From assembly GCF_014596725.1 (NCBI RefSeq), contig NZ_JACVEG010000002.1, positions 372,001 through 436,000 on the forward strand: 64,000 nt of DNA, given 5' to 3'. Shown here one piece after another: positions 55,193-63,741 of this stretch. The position numbers were made by a program, and so were the translations under genes. This stretch comes from Vibrio sp. Y2-5. Lineage in GTDB: Bacteria > Pseudomonadota > Gammaproteobacteria > Enterobacterales > Vibrionaceae. Numbering within the stretch: the first letter of the stretch is position 1; every line of letters begins with the position of its first letter. A model generated the notes under the pieces. The model was not told the DNA's origin. It was given only the letters and a program-made list of their open reading frames with translations, and made no database searches.

Positions 55193-56344
55193 ATGGTTAC
55201 AGGGATAGCAGAACCCATTCATAGGTCAGTCATTATCAATGACACCACACTTCGAGACGGTGAACAGGGACCGGGAGTGGCGTTCACCATTGAAGAGAAA
55301 ATGCACATTGCTATGTTGCTCGAAATGGCAGGTGTGCCTGAATTGGAAGTGGGTATTCCCGCGATGGGCGCAGAAGAACAATATGTGATTAGTTCGGTTT
55401 GTCATTCGCTCAGCACTGCACGGACTATGGGTTGGTGTCGTATGTTAGAGCACGACGTTCACTGCGCTTCCGGTCTTGGTTTAGACTGGGTTGATCTTTC
55501 TATTCCAGTCTCCATTCAACAGATTCGAAACAAACTCAATCTCACTCCCAAAGCTCTGTTTGAGCGTTGTGAAAGGGTGATTCACCAAGCATTAAATGCG
55601 GGTTTGAAAGTCTGTGTCGGAATGGAGGATGCTTCTCGTGCCGACATCAATATGCTCTATCGGGTTGCAGAAGTAGCGGAGCGTTGTGGTGCCGCACGAG
55701 TTCGTTTTGCAGACACCAACGGCATCCTCGATCCGTTTTCGACTTACCAAGTTATCAGCCAACTGCATGCTCATACTGACTTGGACATTGAGATGCACGC
55801 ACACAATGACCTTGGGTTAGCAACCGCGAACTCTTTAGCGGCTATTCGTGCAGGAGCGGCATCCGTCAATACTACGGTTAATGGGCTAGGAGAGCGTGCG
55901 GGTAATGCCGCGTTAGAAGAAATCTCCGTCGCGCTCACTGTGTTACAACAGTCGCCTACCAACATCGACTTGCGCCAGCTACCGACCATTTGCAGTTACG
56001 TACATCTGGCTTCTGGGAGACCTCAAACTGCGCAAAAAGCGATCACTGGCGATGTGGTGTTCACCCATGAGTCGGGTATTCACGTTGATGGATTGTTGAA
56101 AGACATTAATAACTATCAAGGTTTCTCGCCTTCACTGATTGGGCGTGAGCATCAACTCGTATTGGGCAAACATTCCGGTGTCAGTGCGATTATGCGTATT
56201 TATCGCGATATGGGGATAGTGCTGACTCAGTCGCAGTGCGAGCAGATAAAGCAGCAGCTTCGAGTTTGGTCTGAACAACGTAAAAGCGTTCCGACCACTG
56301 ACGATCTGCTCGAGTTTGCCATTCATCACCAGCAAATCGCGTAG
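55193..56344 (+). CDS. nifV: Homocitrate synthase NifV
   Basis: 383 aa. The HMGL/aldolase-type barrel has IINDTTLRDGEQGPGVAF (about residues 15-32) and the metal-binding HAH of EIEMHAHNDLGLA near 200. It condenses acetyl-CoA with 2-oxoglutarate to homocitrate, the organic part of FeMo-cofactor. ATG at 55193 is used; an AAAGG lies 11 nt upstream. 73 bp after nifS. Confidence 0.96.
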   Translation: MVTGIAEPIHRSVIINDTTLRDGEQGPGVAFTIEEKMHIAMLLEMAGVPELEVGIPAMGAEEQYVISSVCHSLSTARTMGWCRMLEHDVHCASGLGLDWVDLSIPVSIQQIRNKLNLTPKALFERCERVIHQALNAGLKVCVGMEDASRADINMLYRVAEVAERCGAARVRFADTNGILDPFSTYQVISQLHAHTDLDIEMHAHNDLGLATANSLAAIRAGAASVNTTVNGLGERAGNAALEEISVALTVLQQSPTNIDLRQLPTICSYVHLASGRPQTAQKAITGDVVFTHESGIHVDGLLKDINNYQGFSPSLIGREHQLVLGKHSGVSAIMRIYRDMGIVLTQSQCEQIKQQLRVWSEQRKSVPTTDDLLEFAIHHQQIA

Positions 56345-56354
56345 GGCTAAAGGT

Positions 56355-56648
56355 ATGTATTTAGAGTTAGAGAGCGATTTTACTGAACAGCTGGCGTTGC
56401 TCGAAACCGCAGAAGATTTTCTCGACTACTTCGTTGTGGATTACGACCCTGAGCTGGTGGAGAAAAAACATATACCACTACTGCGTTTGTTTCAGAAGTT
56501 ATTGTCTTGCAAACCCAATGCCGATTACGCCACTTATCAGAGAACGCTTCGCTCGGCTTACAAACAAATAAGCTTAGGGCATGAGCCTATGATCTCGGCT
56601 GGTGGTTGCGCTAGTTGTGCCTCTGATTGTAGTGAATCTGGTGAGTAG
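56355..56648 (+). CDS. nifW: Nitrogenase-stabilising/protective protein NifW
   Basis: 97 aa. Matches NifW in the segment AEDFLDYFVVDYDPELVEKKHIPLLRLFQKLL-like region (residues 17-48) and in size. NifW associates with the MoFe protein and aids its maturation or oxygen tolerance. ATG at 56355 has AAAGG upstream. The C-terminal tail carries a Cys cluster (GGCASCASDC, about residues 83-92), which is not a feature I recall in enterobacterial NifW. Confidence 0.9.
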   Translation: MYLELESDFTEQLALLETAEDFLDYFVVDYDPELVEKKHIPLLRLFQKLLSCKPNADYATYQRTLRSAYKQISLGHEPMISAGGCASCASDCSESGE

Positions 56649-56658
56649 GAGTGAACGA

Positions 56659-57120
56659 ATGGACATGGATTACGGCTTCGACACGGTACGCTTTGCACCT
56701 GGCAGCGAGGTCAGGATTGTTCGCAATATCCGCAATGACGGCAGCTTTCAGGACTTTGCTAAAGGGGATTTGTTAGTTGAAGCTGGAACTATCGGTATTG
56801 TGCGTAGTTACGGATATTTTTTACAAACACAGGTGATCTATCAGGTATTTATCCCAACGCAAAACCGAGTGATCGGGGTACGAGATAGCGAAGTCATCGA
56901 TGCTGAATTGGATTGGGTTCCTTGCTTATTTCGCTCAATGGATAAAGCCAGATTAACCTGCAGTTTACGAATGTTCGGTGAGCCTTTAGCTAACAAGGGA
57001 GATGTGATTGAGGTTCACCGAGTCTATCGAGACTTAGACGATGGCACTGTGAGCTTTGAAGTGAAATTTGGGGCTCACTTCGTCAAACTCGATTCAACAC
57101 GACTGGAGCCTGTCGCGTGA
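56659..57120 (+). CDS. nifZ: NifZ, MoFe protein P-cluster maturation factor
   Basis: 153 aa. NifZ domain at about residues 5-80 (YGFDTVRFAPGSEVRIVRNIRNDG, GIVRSYGYFLQTQVIYQVFF-like). It helps form the second P-cluster of NifDK. ATG at 56659 has AGGAG 7 nt upstream; another ATG two codons on is possible. 10 bp after nifW. Confidence 0.93.
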   Translation: MDMDYGFDTVRFAPGSEVRIVRNIRNDGSFQDFAKGDLLVEAGTIGIVRSYGYFLQTQVIYQVFIPTQNRVIGVRDSEVIDAELDWVPCLFRSMDKARLTCSLRMFGEPLANKGDVIEVHRVYRDLDDGTVSFEVKFGAHFVKLDSTRLEPVA

Positions 57121-57134
57121 TCAGGGAGGAAAGC

Positions 57135-57980
57135 ATGGAAGCTTATCAACGCAATTATTTAACCGCCAAAATCGCCACAGACATGTACAAACTCAACCCT
57201 GAATGGCTTTCAAGTATGCAGAGAGTCAAGGTGGATGAACAGGTTGAACGTTTGTTTCGGGTACAAAAGGCCATCTTGGGTAGCAGCGAAGCAAACTTCG
57301 TTGCGGTATCGGCACAAGAAATCCAAACCGCTTTTGACAAGTTGGCAGAAGGATATCAATCCCAAAGTGATTTCAAAGCTGCAATGCAGGGGCAGCATTT
57401 GACGGAAGGCCAATTGAAGCAGGTGCTGAGTGAAGAACTGAAATGCGAAAAAGTGCTGGAGCTTATTTCGCAAGATATCCCTGAGCTTGATCAAGCCACT
57501 GCGCTTAAATACTTCAACGCACATCAACAGGAGTTTTCTCGCAGTGATATTTGGGAATTGAGCCAAATCCTGATCACAGTGAATAACGAGTTTTCAGAAA
57601 ACCACCGTGATGAAGCGTGGCGTCGTATTCATGATGTAAAAAAACAGTGTGAATTTACCGCGTTCGGTACTCTGGCGATGAAATATTCTGAATGCCCCAG
57701 TGCGATGTCGAATGGTTACTTAGGGTGGTGTGAAGAAACCAAGCTATATCCGCAAATCGCAGCCTGTCTGTCTGAGATCAAACAGGGTGAAATGAGCGAA
57801 GTGATTGAAACTGAACTGGGTTTTCACTTAGTGCGGGTGCATCAACATAAGGGCGCACGTACCGCAACGTTTGAAGAAGCTTATCCGTTTTTGCAAAGAA
57901 AGCATGAGCAACGTGCGCGCCAGTTTTTGCAAAAACAGTGGCTCAGCCAGCTGTTACATACTGCCCCATTGTGTCGTTGA
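57135..57980 (+). CDS. nifM: NifM, parvulin-type peptidyl-prolyl isomerase for NifH
   Basis: 281 aa. N-terminal helical region (to about 130), then a PpiC/parvulin domain (about 140-240, LSQILITVNNEFSE and GYLGWCEETKLYPQIA). It is required for active NifH in enterobacteria and Azotobacter. ATG at 57135 has GGGAGG 5 nt upstream; an in-frame GTG/ATG six codons earlier overlaps nifZ. No signal peptide, so it is cytoplasmic. Modest length fits NifM. Confidence 0.93.
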   Translation: MEAYQRNYLTAKIATDMYKLNPEWLSSMQRVKVDEQVERLFRVQKAILGSSEANFVAVSAQEIQTAFDKLAEGYQSQSDFKAAMQGQHLTEGQLKQVLSEELKCEKVLELISQDIPELDQATALKYFNAHQQEFSRSDIWELSQILITVNNEFSENHRDEAWRRIHDVKKQCEFTAFGTLAMKYSECPSAMSNGYLGWCEETKLYPQIAACLSEIKQGEMSEVIETELGFHLVRVHQHKGARTATFEEAYPFLQRKHEQRARQFLQKQWLSQLLHTAPLCR

Positions 57981-58014
57981 TCCTACTTTTGGGATATTTA
58001 GGTGAGGATAAAAA

Positions 58015-58779
58015 ATGAAGGGATTTCATCTCGTGACCGTGCGTGTTTCGCTGTATTTAATAGGTTTGATTGGCTTGATGATGAGTTCTATGACTGTTCA
58101 AGCCGAAGATGGCACGTTAGCGGTTGCTAATAACTTCTACGGTCCAATTCAAATGCTGGTGGATGACTTTGCGAAAGTGTCTGGTTATCAACTGAGTGTC
58201 AGCACGGGTTCCTCGGGGCAACTATATGCGCAAATCATCAATGGCGCACCGTTTGATTTGTTTTTTGCAGCCGACACAGCCCGACCAGAAAAGTTAGTCA
58301 ATCAAGGGTTGGGGTTTGAGCAGTTTGTTTATGCGAGAGGCGTATTGGTGCTCTGGTCAAAAGAGGCTAACTATGACGTGAAAGAGCATATGTTGTTGGG
58401 TGATTACAACCACTTCGCTATTGCCGACCCTAAGTTAGCACCTTATGGTTTGGCCGCTCAGCAAGCGCTAAGCAAAATGGGGTTATGGGAGAGTATGACG
58501 CCGAAAATCGTGATGGGTAAAGGTTTGAATCCTACCTATCAATTTCTCTCTACTGGCAACGCGCAATTAGGCATGGTGGCGAAATCTCAAGTGTTTAAAA
58601 ACGGTCAGTATATTGGTGGTTCAGTGTGGGAAGTTCCAGTCTCGGACTATGAGGCGATTGAACAGGCAGCGGTAACGCTCAAATCCGGTATTGATAAAGC
58701 GGCTATTGACGCGTTTCTGGAGTATTACTCAAGTGAGCGGGCACAGAAAATTGTCTCTAGTTTTGGTTACTTGCAGTAG
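58015..58779 (+). CDS. modA: Molybdate ABC transporter, periplasmic binding protein
   Basis: 254 aa with a signal peptide (about residues 1-30, ending TVQA). The binding-protein domain shows ANNFYGPIQML and STGSSGQLYAQIINGAPFDLFFAAD, as in ModA. It binds molybdate in the periplasm and delivers it to ModBC. It starts 34 bp after nifM with AGGTGAGGA upstream and no intervening terminator or promoter, so it should be co-transcribed with nifUSVWZM. Confidence 0.95.
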   Translation: MKGFHLVTVRVSLYLIGLIGLMMSSMTVQAEDGTLAVANNFYGPIQMLVDDFAKVSGYQLSVSTGSSGQLYAQIINGAPFDLFFAADTARPEKLVNQGLGFEQFVYARGVLVLWSKEANYDVKEHMLLGDYNHFAIADPKLAPYGLAAQQALSKMGLWESMTPKIVMGKGLNPTYQFLSTGNAQLGMVAKSQVFKNGQYIGGSVWEVPVSDYEAIEQAAVTLKSGIDKAAIDAFLEYYSSERAQKIVSSFGYLQ

Positions 58780-58816
58780 CCAGAAGATTTGGCGTTGAAG
58801 CTAGAGGAAGCGCGCT

Positions 58817-59494
58817 ATGTTAGTTATTGATACCCTTGTCATCACAACCACACTAAAACTGGCTTTTGTAGTGATGGTGACACTGCTGTTGATTGGCGTA
58901 CCGATTGCGTGGTGGCTTTGTCATTCAACTTCGCGAGTGAAAGGGGTTGTAGAAGCGGTATTACTGCTTCCCTTAGTTTTGCCCCCAACGGTTCTGGGCT
59001 TTTACTTATTGTTGCTGCTTGGTCCCATTGGTTGGGTAGGTAGAACGTTGAATCAGCTTGGCGTAGCTCAACTGCCTTTTACGTTCACAGGCATTGCTAT
59101 CGCCTGTACCTTGCATTCGTTTCCTTTTGTTATTCAGCCGCTCAAGAATTCTTTTCTCGCCATTGGGCGAAGACCGATGGAAGTGGCCGCAACGCTTCGC
59201 GCTTCACCTCTTGATACCTTTTTTAATGTTACCTTGCCCCTTGCTTGGCCAGGCGTATTTTCCGCCGCGATCATGGGGTTTTGCCATACTCTGGGTGAAT
59301 TTGGCGTGGTGCTGATGATAGGCGGAAATATTCCCGGACAGACTCGCGTTATGTCGGTTGAAATATATAACAATGTTGAGGCATTGGAATATCTCAATGC
59401 GCATATCCTATCTGGTGGTTTGGTCGCTTTTTCCTTTGTGGCTCTGCTGATGATTCATTGGTTAAATCAAAAGCATCAGCAAAGGCTGGGGTAG
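58817..59494 (+). CDS. modB: Molybdate ABC transporter, permease
   Basis: 225 aa with about five membrane segments and the EAA loop (region around residues 135-160, GRRPMEVAATLRASPLDTFF). LPLVLPPTVLGFYLLLLLG is typical of ModB. It forms the inner-membrane channel. ATG has AGAGGAAG upstream. 37 bp after modA and 6 bp before modC. Confidence 0.95.
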   Translation: MLVIDTLVITTTLKLAFVVMVTLLLIGVPIAWWLCHSTSRVKGVVEAVLLLPLVLPPTVLGFYLLLLLGPIGWVGRTLNQLGVAQLPFTFTGIAIACTLHSFPFVIQPLKNSFLAIGRRPMEVAATLRASPLDTFFNVTLPLAWPGVFSAAIMGFCHTLGEFGVVLMIGGNIPGQTRVMSVEIYNNVEALEYLNAHILSGGLVAFSFVALLMIHWLNQKHQQRLG

Positions 59495-59500
59495 CGGCTT

Positions 59501-60580
59501 ATGGCGTACATCAATGCTGAGTTAAGTATTCGTTATGCGGATTTCAGTTTAGACGCCAATCTGATATTACCAGCACGCGGCATTACTGTTTTTTTTGGTC
59601 ATTCGGGATGCGGAAAAACAACCTGTTTAAGAGCCATTGCGGGTCTGGAAAAACTGGAACAGGGGAAAGTCTCTGTAGCCGGCGAGGAGTGGCAAAACAG
59701 CGATACCCAGCAATTTGTTTCCACTCATAAACGTGATTTAGGTTATGTGTTTCAAGAGCCTGGGTTGTTTCCTCATTTAACTGTTGAGGCCAACTTGCTG
59801 TTTGGGGCTAAACGCATTTCCGCAAATAAGCAGCACGTAAACTTTGATGAAGTTACTGAATTATTAGGTATTACGTCATTACTGAAACGTTACCCCGCTC
59901 AGTTATCTGGGGGGGAAAAGCAACGTGTCGCAATTGGGCGGGCGCTTTTGACAAGCCCCAAGTTATTGTTGATGGATGAACCGCTTTCAGCTTTGGATCA
60001 AGCACGAAAGCAGGAGTTTTTGCCTTACCTTGAACGTCTGCATCGTGAGCTGGATTTACCCATTCTCTATGTCACACATTCGATGCAAGAATTGGCTCGA
60101 TTGGCTGACCACATTGTGCTGTTTGATAACGGTTCGATAGTGGCAAGTGGCGACGCGCACAGCATCCTATCTGACCCGAAATTCGACGGATTATTTGGTG
60201 ATGAAATTGGCAGTGTGTTTGATACCAAAGTTATTGCAATGTATGAAAATCGGATGACTGAGCTGGATTGTGACGGCTTAACCATCTGGGCTGTAGGATA
60301 TATTGCGGAGCAGGGCGTAACCTATCGTTGCCGAATTTTGGCATCCGATGTAGGGCTTTCTTTGGAAGAACCTAAATTTTCCACTGTACTAAACCGTTTT
60401 TGCGCAACTATTTTAGACATTCAGACCACTCTCACAGAGGATGGTCAGGCGCTGGTGGTGTTAGAGCTTGAAAATCATCAACGACTGCTGTCCAAAATTA
60501 CCCTTAAATCACTGTATGAACTTAACCTAAGCCAAGGTTTAAAAGTCTGGGCGTTAGTGAAATCGGTCGCGCTTTCTTGA
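59501..60580 (+). CDS. modC: Molybdate ABC transporter, ATPase
   Basis: 359 aa. Walker A FGHSGCGKTT (about residues 32-41), signature LSGGEKQRVAIG, Walker B LLLMDEPLSALD; a C-terminal TOBE/Mop-type domain (about 285-358) for molybdate binding. It powers molybdate import. Last gene of the nifUSVWZM-modABC operon. No terminator was recognised in the 74 bp before the next gene. Confidence 0.95.
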   Translation: MAYINAELSIRYADFSLDANLILPARGITVFFGHSGCGKTTCLRAIAGLEKLEQGKVSVAGEEWQNSDTQQFVSTHKRDLGYVFQEPGLFPHLTVEANLLFGAKRISANKQHVNFDEVTELLGITSLLKRYPAQLSGGEKQRVAIGRALLTSPKLLLMDEPLSALDQARKQEFLPYLERLHRELDLPILYVTHSMQELARLADHIVLFDNGSIVASGDAHSILSDPKFDGLFGDEIGSVFDTKVIAMYENRMTELDCDGLTIWAVGYIAEQGVTYRCRILASDVGLSLEEPKFSTVLNRFCATILDIQTTLTEDGQALVVLELENHQRLLSKITLKSLYELNLSQGLKVWALVKSVALS

Positions 60581-60654
60581 TGTCTGTTCAGCTTGCATTT
60601 TGTTTGGACTCTAATAGTGTAGGGTTGATATGGAATACAGACTAAGAACGCAAA

Positions 60655-61161
60655 ATGGAAACAGAACAGCTACATGACCTAAACGCCAAACTGATTGAAT
60701 TTGTGCCCCAGCACTATCCATTACTGATTGATTGGATTGATTCGGACGAGCTAAATTACCTGTGGGGTGGACCTCAGTTCGAATACCCGTTAACTATTGA
60801 ACAACTTGAAATGCATTATGGGCAAGCTGCACCATCACCGTTTTTATTTGTAGTGAATGACGAGATAGTGGGCTTTATTGAGCTTTTTAAAGTGTCGGCT
60901 TGTGAACAAAGGTTATGCCGAGTTTTTATACACCCGACATGCCGAGGGAAAGGTTATGCGACCACAATGCTTGAGTTGGTCATCGCCAAAGCCAAAATGG
61001 CAGAGGAGCCGCAATCACTCTTTTTAGCGGTTTTCGCTCACAATCAGTCTGCTATCTCTTGCTACGAAAAGCTTGGCTTTAAGCCTTATGAAACGATCAG
61101 TGGCTTGCGTTTTTTCAAAGGAAAAAACTGGGATCTGATCAGAATGTCCCAGCGTGTATAG
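60655..61161 (+). CDS. GNAT family N-acetyltransferase
   Basis: 168 aa. Acetyl-CoA binding region CRVFIHPTCRGKGYATTMLELVI-like (about residues 87-108) and the ending NQSAISCYEKLGFKPYE are RimI/RimJ-type. Substrate unknown. Same strand as modC, 74 bp later, but not part of known nif/mod sets; probably the first gene past the operon. Converges with a DMT exporter gene. Confidence 0.87.
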   Translation: METEQLHDLNAKLIEFVPQHYPLLIDWIDSDELNYLWGGPQFEYPLTIEQLEMHYGQAAPSPFLFVVNDEIVGFIELFKVSACEQRLCRVFIHPTCRGKGYATTMLELVIAKAKMAEEPQSLFLAVFAHNQSAISCYEKLGFKPYETISGLRFFKGKNWDLIRMSQRV

Positions 61162-61182
61162 CGAGAGAGACAGCTTTACGCT

Positions 61183-62091
61183 TTATACCTTATTGGGTTT
61201 GTTGACGGATGCTGCCAATACTGAAAACAGCAAAATAGCTGCGCCTATCCATTGGATATTGGTTAGAGTTTCGTTTAACCACATCATCGAGAAGAGTGCG
61301 CCAAACAGTGGTTCACTGCCCATCAGCAATGAGGCTTTTGTCGGCGATATCTTCCTCACCGCATAGTTTTGCGCGTAGAACGCAAACAGAGTACAAAACA
61401 AAACCAAAAACGCAGTGACAAGCCAAAATTCATTAGTCGTCGGGATTTGAGACAACGGTTCTTGCGCTATCAAGCTTCCAACCAAATAAGCACTTACCGC
61501 CACTGCGAATGCTTGTATGCAAGTTAATGTGGTATTGGTTATCTGCTTTTTATCAGTAAGTTTCTTGGTCATGGTCACCATTAAAGCCCTCAAAGCGGCG
61601 GCAGTGAGAATGCAGAGATCGCCACTATTGAGTGATATACCCAAATCTTGATGGTATGTAAGAAGAAGTACACCAACGGTACTGATCACCGATAACAACA
61701 GTAGGCTTTGGCTCGGTTTGTTTTTGCTCAGCAGGCTATCGACCAAGGCCGTAAATATCACATTTAAACTGATAAGAAAGGCAGCATTCGACGCAGTTGT
61801 TTGGGAAACGCCGTACACTTCGAAGAAGAAAATCAGCGCCAAGATAACACCTGTCGGTAGCGCAACGTTCCAGTCCCTGTTCTTGCCTTGCTTAAAATCT
61901 TTTAAAGCTAATGGAAGCAATAAAAAACCAGTAAGCCCGAATCGGATAGCAATAAACATTGAGATACTGGTATAGGCGATGGCAGTTTTGGTTAAGCCAT
62001 AACTGGTTCCCCAAACGATAGCAACCATCAGTAGCAAAAGCTCCGGCAGGGTGACCAACGATATTCTCGTTTTAATGGCTATGCTAGACAT
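61183..62091 (-). CDS. EamA/DMT-family membrane transporter
   Basis: 302 aa, about ten hydrophobic segments in two EamA repeats (about residues 12-145 and 155-298). Likely an exporter of a small metabolite, substrate unknown. Divergent from a LysR gene about 100 bp away, its probable regulator. Confidence 0.87.
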   Translation of the reverse strand: MSSIAIKTRISLVTLPELLLLMVAIVWGTSYGLTKTAIAYTSISMFIAIRFGLTGFLLLPLALKDFKQGKNRDWNVALPTGVILALIFFFEVYGVSQTTASNAAFLISLNVIFTALVDSLLSKNKPSQSLLLLSVISTVGVLLLTYHQDLGISLNSGDLCILTAAALRALMVTMTKKLTDKKQITNTTLTCIQAFAVAVSAYLVGSLIAQEPLSQIPTTNEFWLVTAFLVLFCTLFAFYAQNYAVRKISPTKASLLMGSEPLFGALFSMMWLNETLTNIQWIGAAILLFSVLAASVNKPNKV

Positions 62092-62188
62092 GTTTTCTTC
62101 CTTCTAAAATCGTTCTAATTTGACTCAATCACTATCCACTAGTACGTTATTTGGAACAATATGGAGATATGCAAAGGATTTTTGCGTT

Positions 62189-63100
62189 ATGGACACGAAT
62201 AAGCTTATTACCTTGTTGCCAGAGATGGCGATTTTTGTCGTAGTGATTGAAGAGGGAAGCTTTTCAAAAGCCGCAGAAAGGCTAGGCGTGGCACCATCTT
62301 CGGTGAGTCGTTCTATTGCTAAATTGGAGAGTTCTCTCAACAAAAAGCTGCTTGAACGCACGACTCGCAATATGCGTTTAAGTACTTCAGGAGAGCAGAT
62401 TCACAGTTTGTGTGTCGACATGCTCAAATCTGCGCGCTTAGCAACCGATGCTGCCTATTCCTCACAGGATGACGTCTCTGGAGAAATTCGAATCGCGGCT
62501 CCAAGGGCCTTTTCCAGCCAAGTTCTTTCGCCCATCATTTTGGATTTTCTTCAGCAATACCCGAAAGTAACGGTGCACTTTATTGTCGAAGACCATTTCA
62601 TTGACCCTGTCGGGCATGAAGTGGATATGATCATCCACATTACAGAAAAGCCTGTAGAAGGCTTGGTTGCTAAAGTGTTAGGTTCAAACCGTTTGGTTTT
62701 GTGTGCTAGTACAGAGTATTTAAACGAATATGGTTACCCGTCTGAACCGGAAGAGTTGGTAGATTATCAATGTATTCGTTTGGGTGAGTCCGTCTTTGAC
62801 CGTAAGTGGGAGTTTCGTAAAGACCAAGAAATCCGCAGTGTGACGGTAGATGGTCGATTGGCGGTCAATCATACCCATATTCGTAAAGATGCAGTACTTC
62901 GAGGAATGGGGATTTCGATATTTCCTCAGTTCTCAATCGCTAAACTAGTTCAGTCTGGGGCAGTGGTAGAACTGTTTCCTGAGTGGGAAATACTCAGTCG
63001 CTATCAAGGACAAATTGTGGCGCAATACCCACAGTCCCGATTCATTCCAAATCAGTTAAAAGTGTTGGTTGATTATCTTCAGCACAGGCTAAGTACCTAA
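62189..63100 (+). CDS. LysR-family transcriptional regulator
   Basis: 303 aa. Helix-turn-helix at about residues 12-65 (GSFSKAAERLGVAPSSVSRSIAKLE) and an effector domain to the end, of the DsdA/YafC-like LysR group (IRIAAPRAFSSQVLSPIILDFL). ATG at 62189 with AAAGGA about 10 nt upstream; a longer frame starts at 62120 without support. It faces away from the DMT exporter gene and may control it. Confidence 0.9.
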   Translation: MDTNKLITLLPEMAIFVVVIEEGSFSKAAERLGVAPSSVSRSIAKLESSLNKKLLERTTRNMRLSTSGEQIHSLCVDMLKSARLATDAAYSSQDDVSGEIRIAAPRAFSSQVLSPIILDFLQQYPKVTVHFIVEDHFIDPVGHEVDMIIHITEKPVEGLVAKVLGSNRLVLCASTEYLNEYGYPSEPEELVDYQCIRLGESVFDRKWEFRKDQEIRSVTVDGRLAVNHTHIRKDAVLRGMGISIFPQFSIAKLVQSGAVVELFPEWEILSRYQGQIVAQYPQSRFIPNQLKVLVDYLQHRLST

Positions 63101-63174
63101 AAAGCCTATAGCTGTGTACTTTACCGCCTAGGTTAAGTGCTAGAATGGTTTCTTTTATCAAAGATGTATTTCTA

Positions 63175-63738
63175 ATGAGTAGTGAACACTTTAAAGGTAA
63201 ATACGAAGTTGAGTTGAAGTTCAGAATTGCGTCGAAAATGGGGTTTCTTGAAACGCTCAAGTACCTTCCTCATGAAGTCATGCTTGAAGACAACAGCGAG
63301 AGAGACTGGTATTTCGATACGCCTGACAATACGCTCCAAGCCCAGAACAAAAGCTTATGTATTCGTACTATGGAGCCGTCAGGTATCAAGTTATGGATAG
63401 TCAAAGGCCCTGAAGCAGACCGATGTGAAGCGACCAATATAACCGATGCCGACAACGCGAAGAGCATGCTACAAAATCTAGGTTATCGTGTCAGCTTGAA
63501 GGCGATGAAGACGCGCAGCATTTACTTTGTGGGCGATTTTCACATTACTGTCGATTCATTGGACGGTATTGGTGACTTCGCTGAATTTGCCATCATGACG
63601 GATGATAAAAGCAAGCTCGAAACCTACCGTGGTGAACTGCTGAACTTAGCCAGTCAGTTTGGGCTTACCGAAAGCGACTTGGAGTTCAAGTCTTACAAGC
63701 AAATGTTTGTAGCTAAGTCTGTAAACCCTTCGACATAG
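63175..63738 (+). CDS. CYTH-domain protein (class IV adenylate cyclase/CyaB-like)
   Basis: 187 aa. The CYTH signature ExExK appears as YEVELKFRI near residues 9-17, followed by DWYFDTPDNTL, LCIRTM and the charged strands of the tunnel fold (IKLWIVKGPE, EFAIM). Proteins like this act as adenylate cyclases, thiamine triphosphatases or polyphosphatases; the activity here is open. ATG at 63175 is preferred for homology to the usual N-terminus, though the ribosome site is weak. Ends 3 bp before a convergent gene. Confidence 0.82.
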   Translation: MSSEHFKGKYEVELKFRIASKMGFLETLKYLPHEVMLEDNSERDWYFDTPDNTLQAQNKSLCIRTMEPSGIKLWIVKGPEADRCEATNITDADNAKSMLQNLGYRVSLKAMKTRSIYFVGDFHITVDSLDGIGDFAEFAIMTDDKSKLETYRGELLNLASQFGLTESDLEFKSYKQMFVAKSVNPST

Positions 63739-63741
63739 CGA

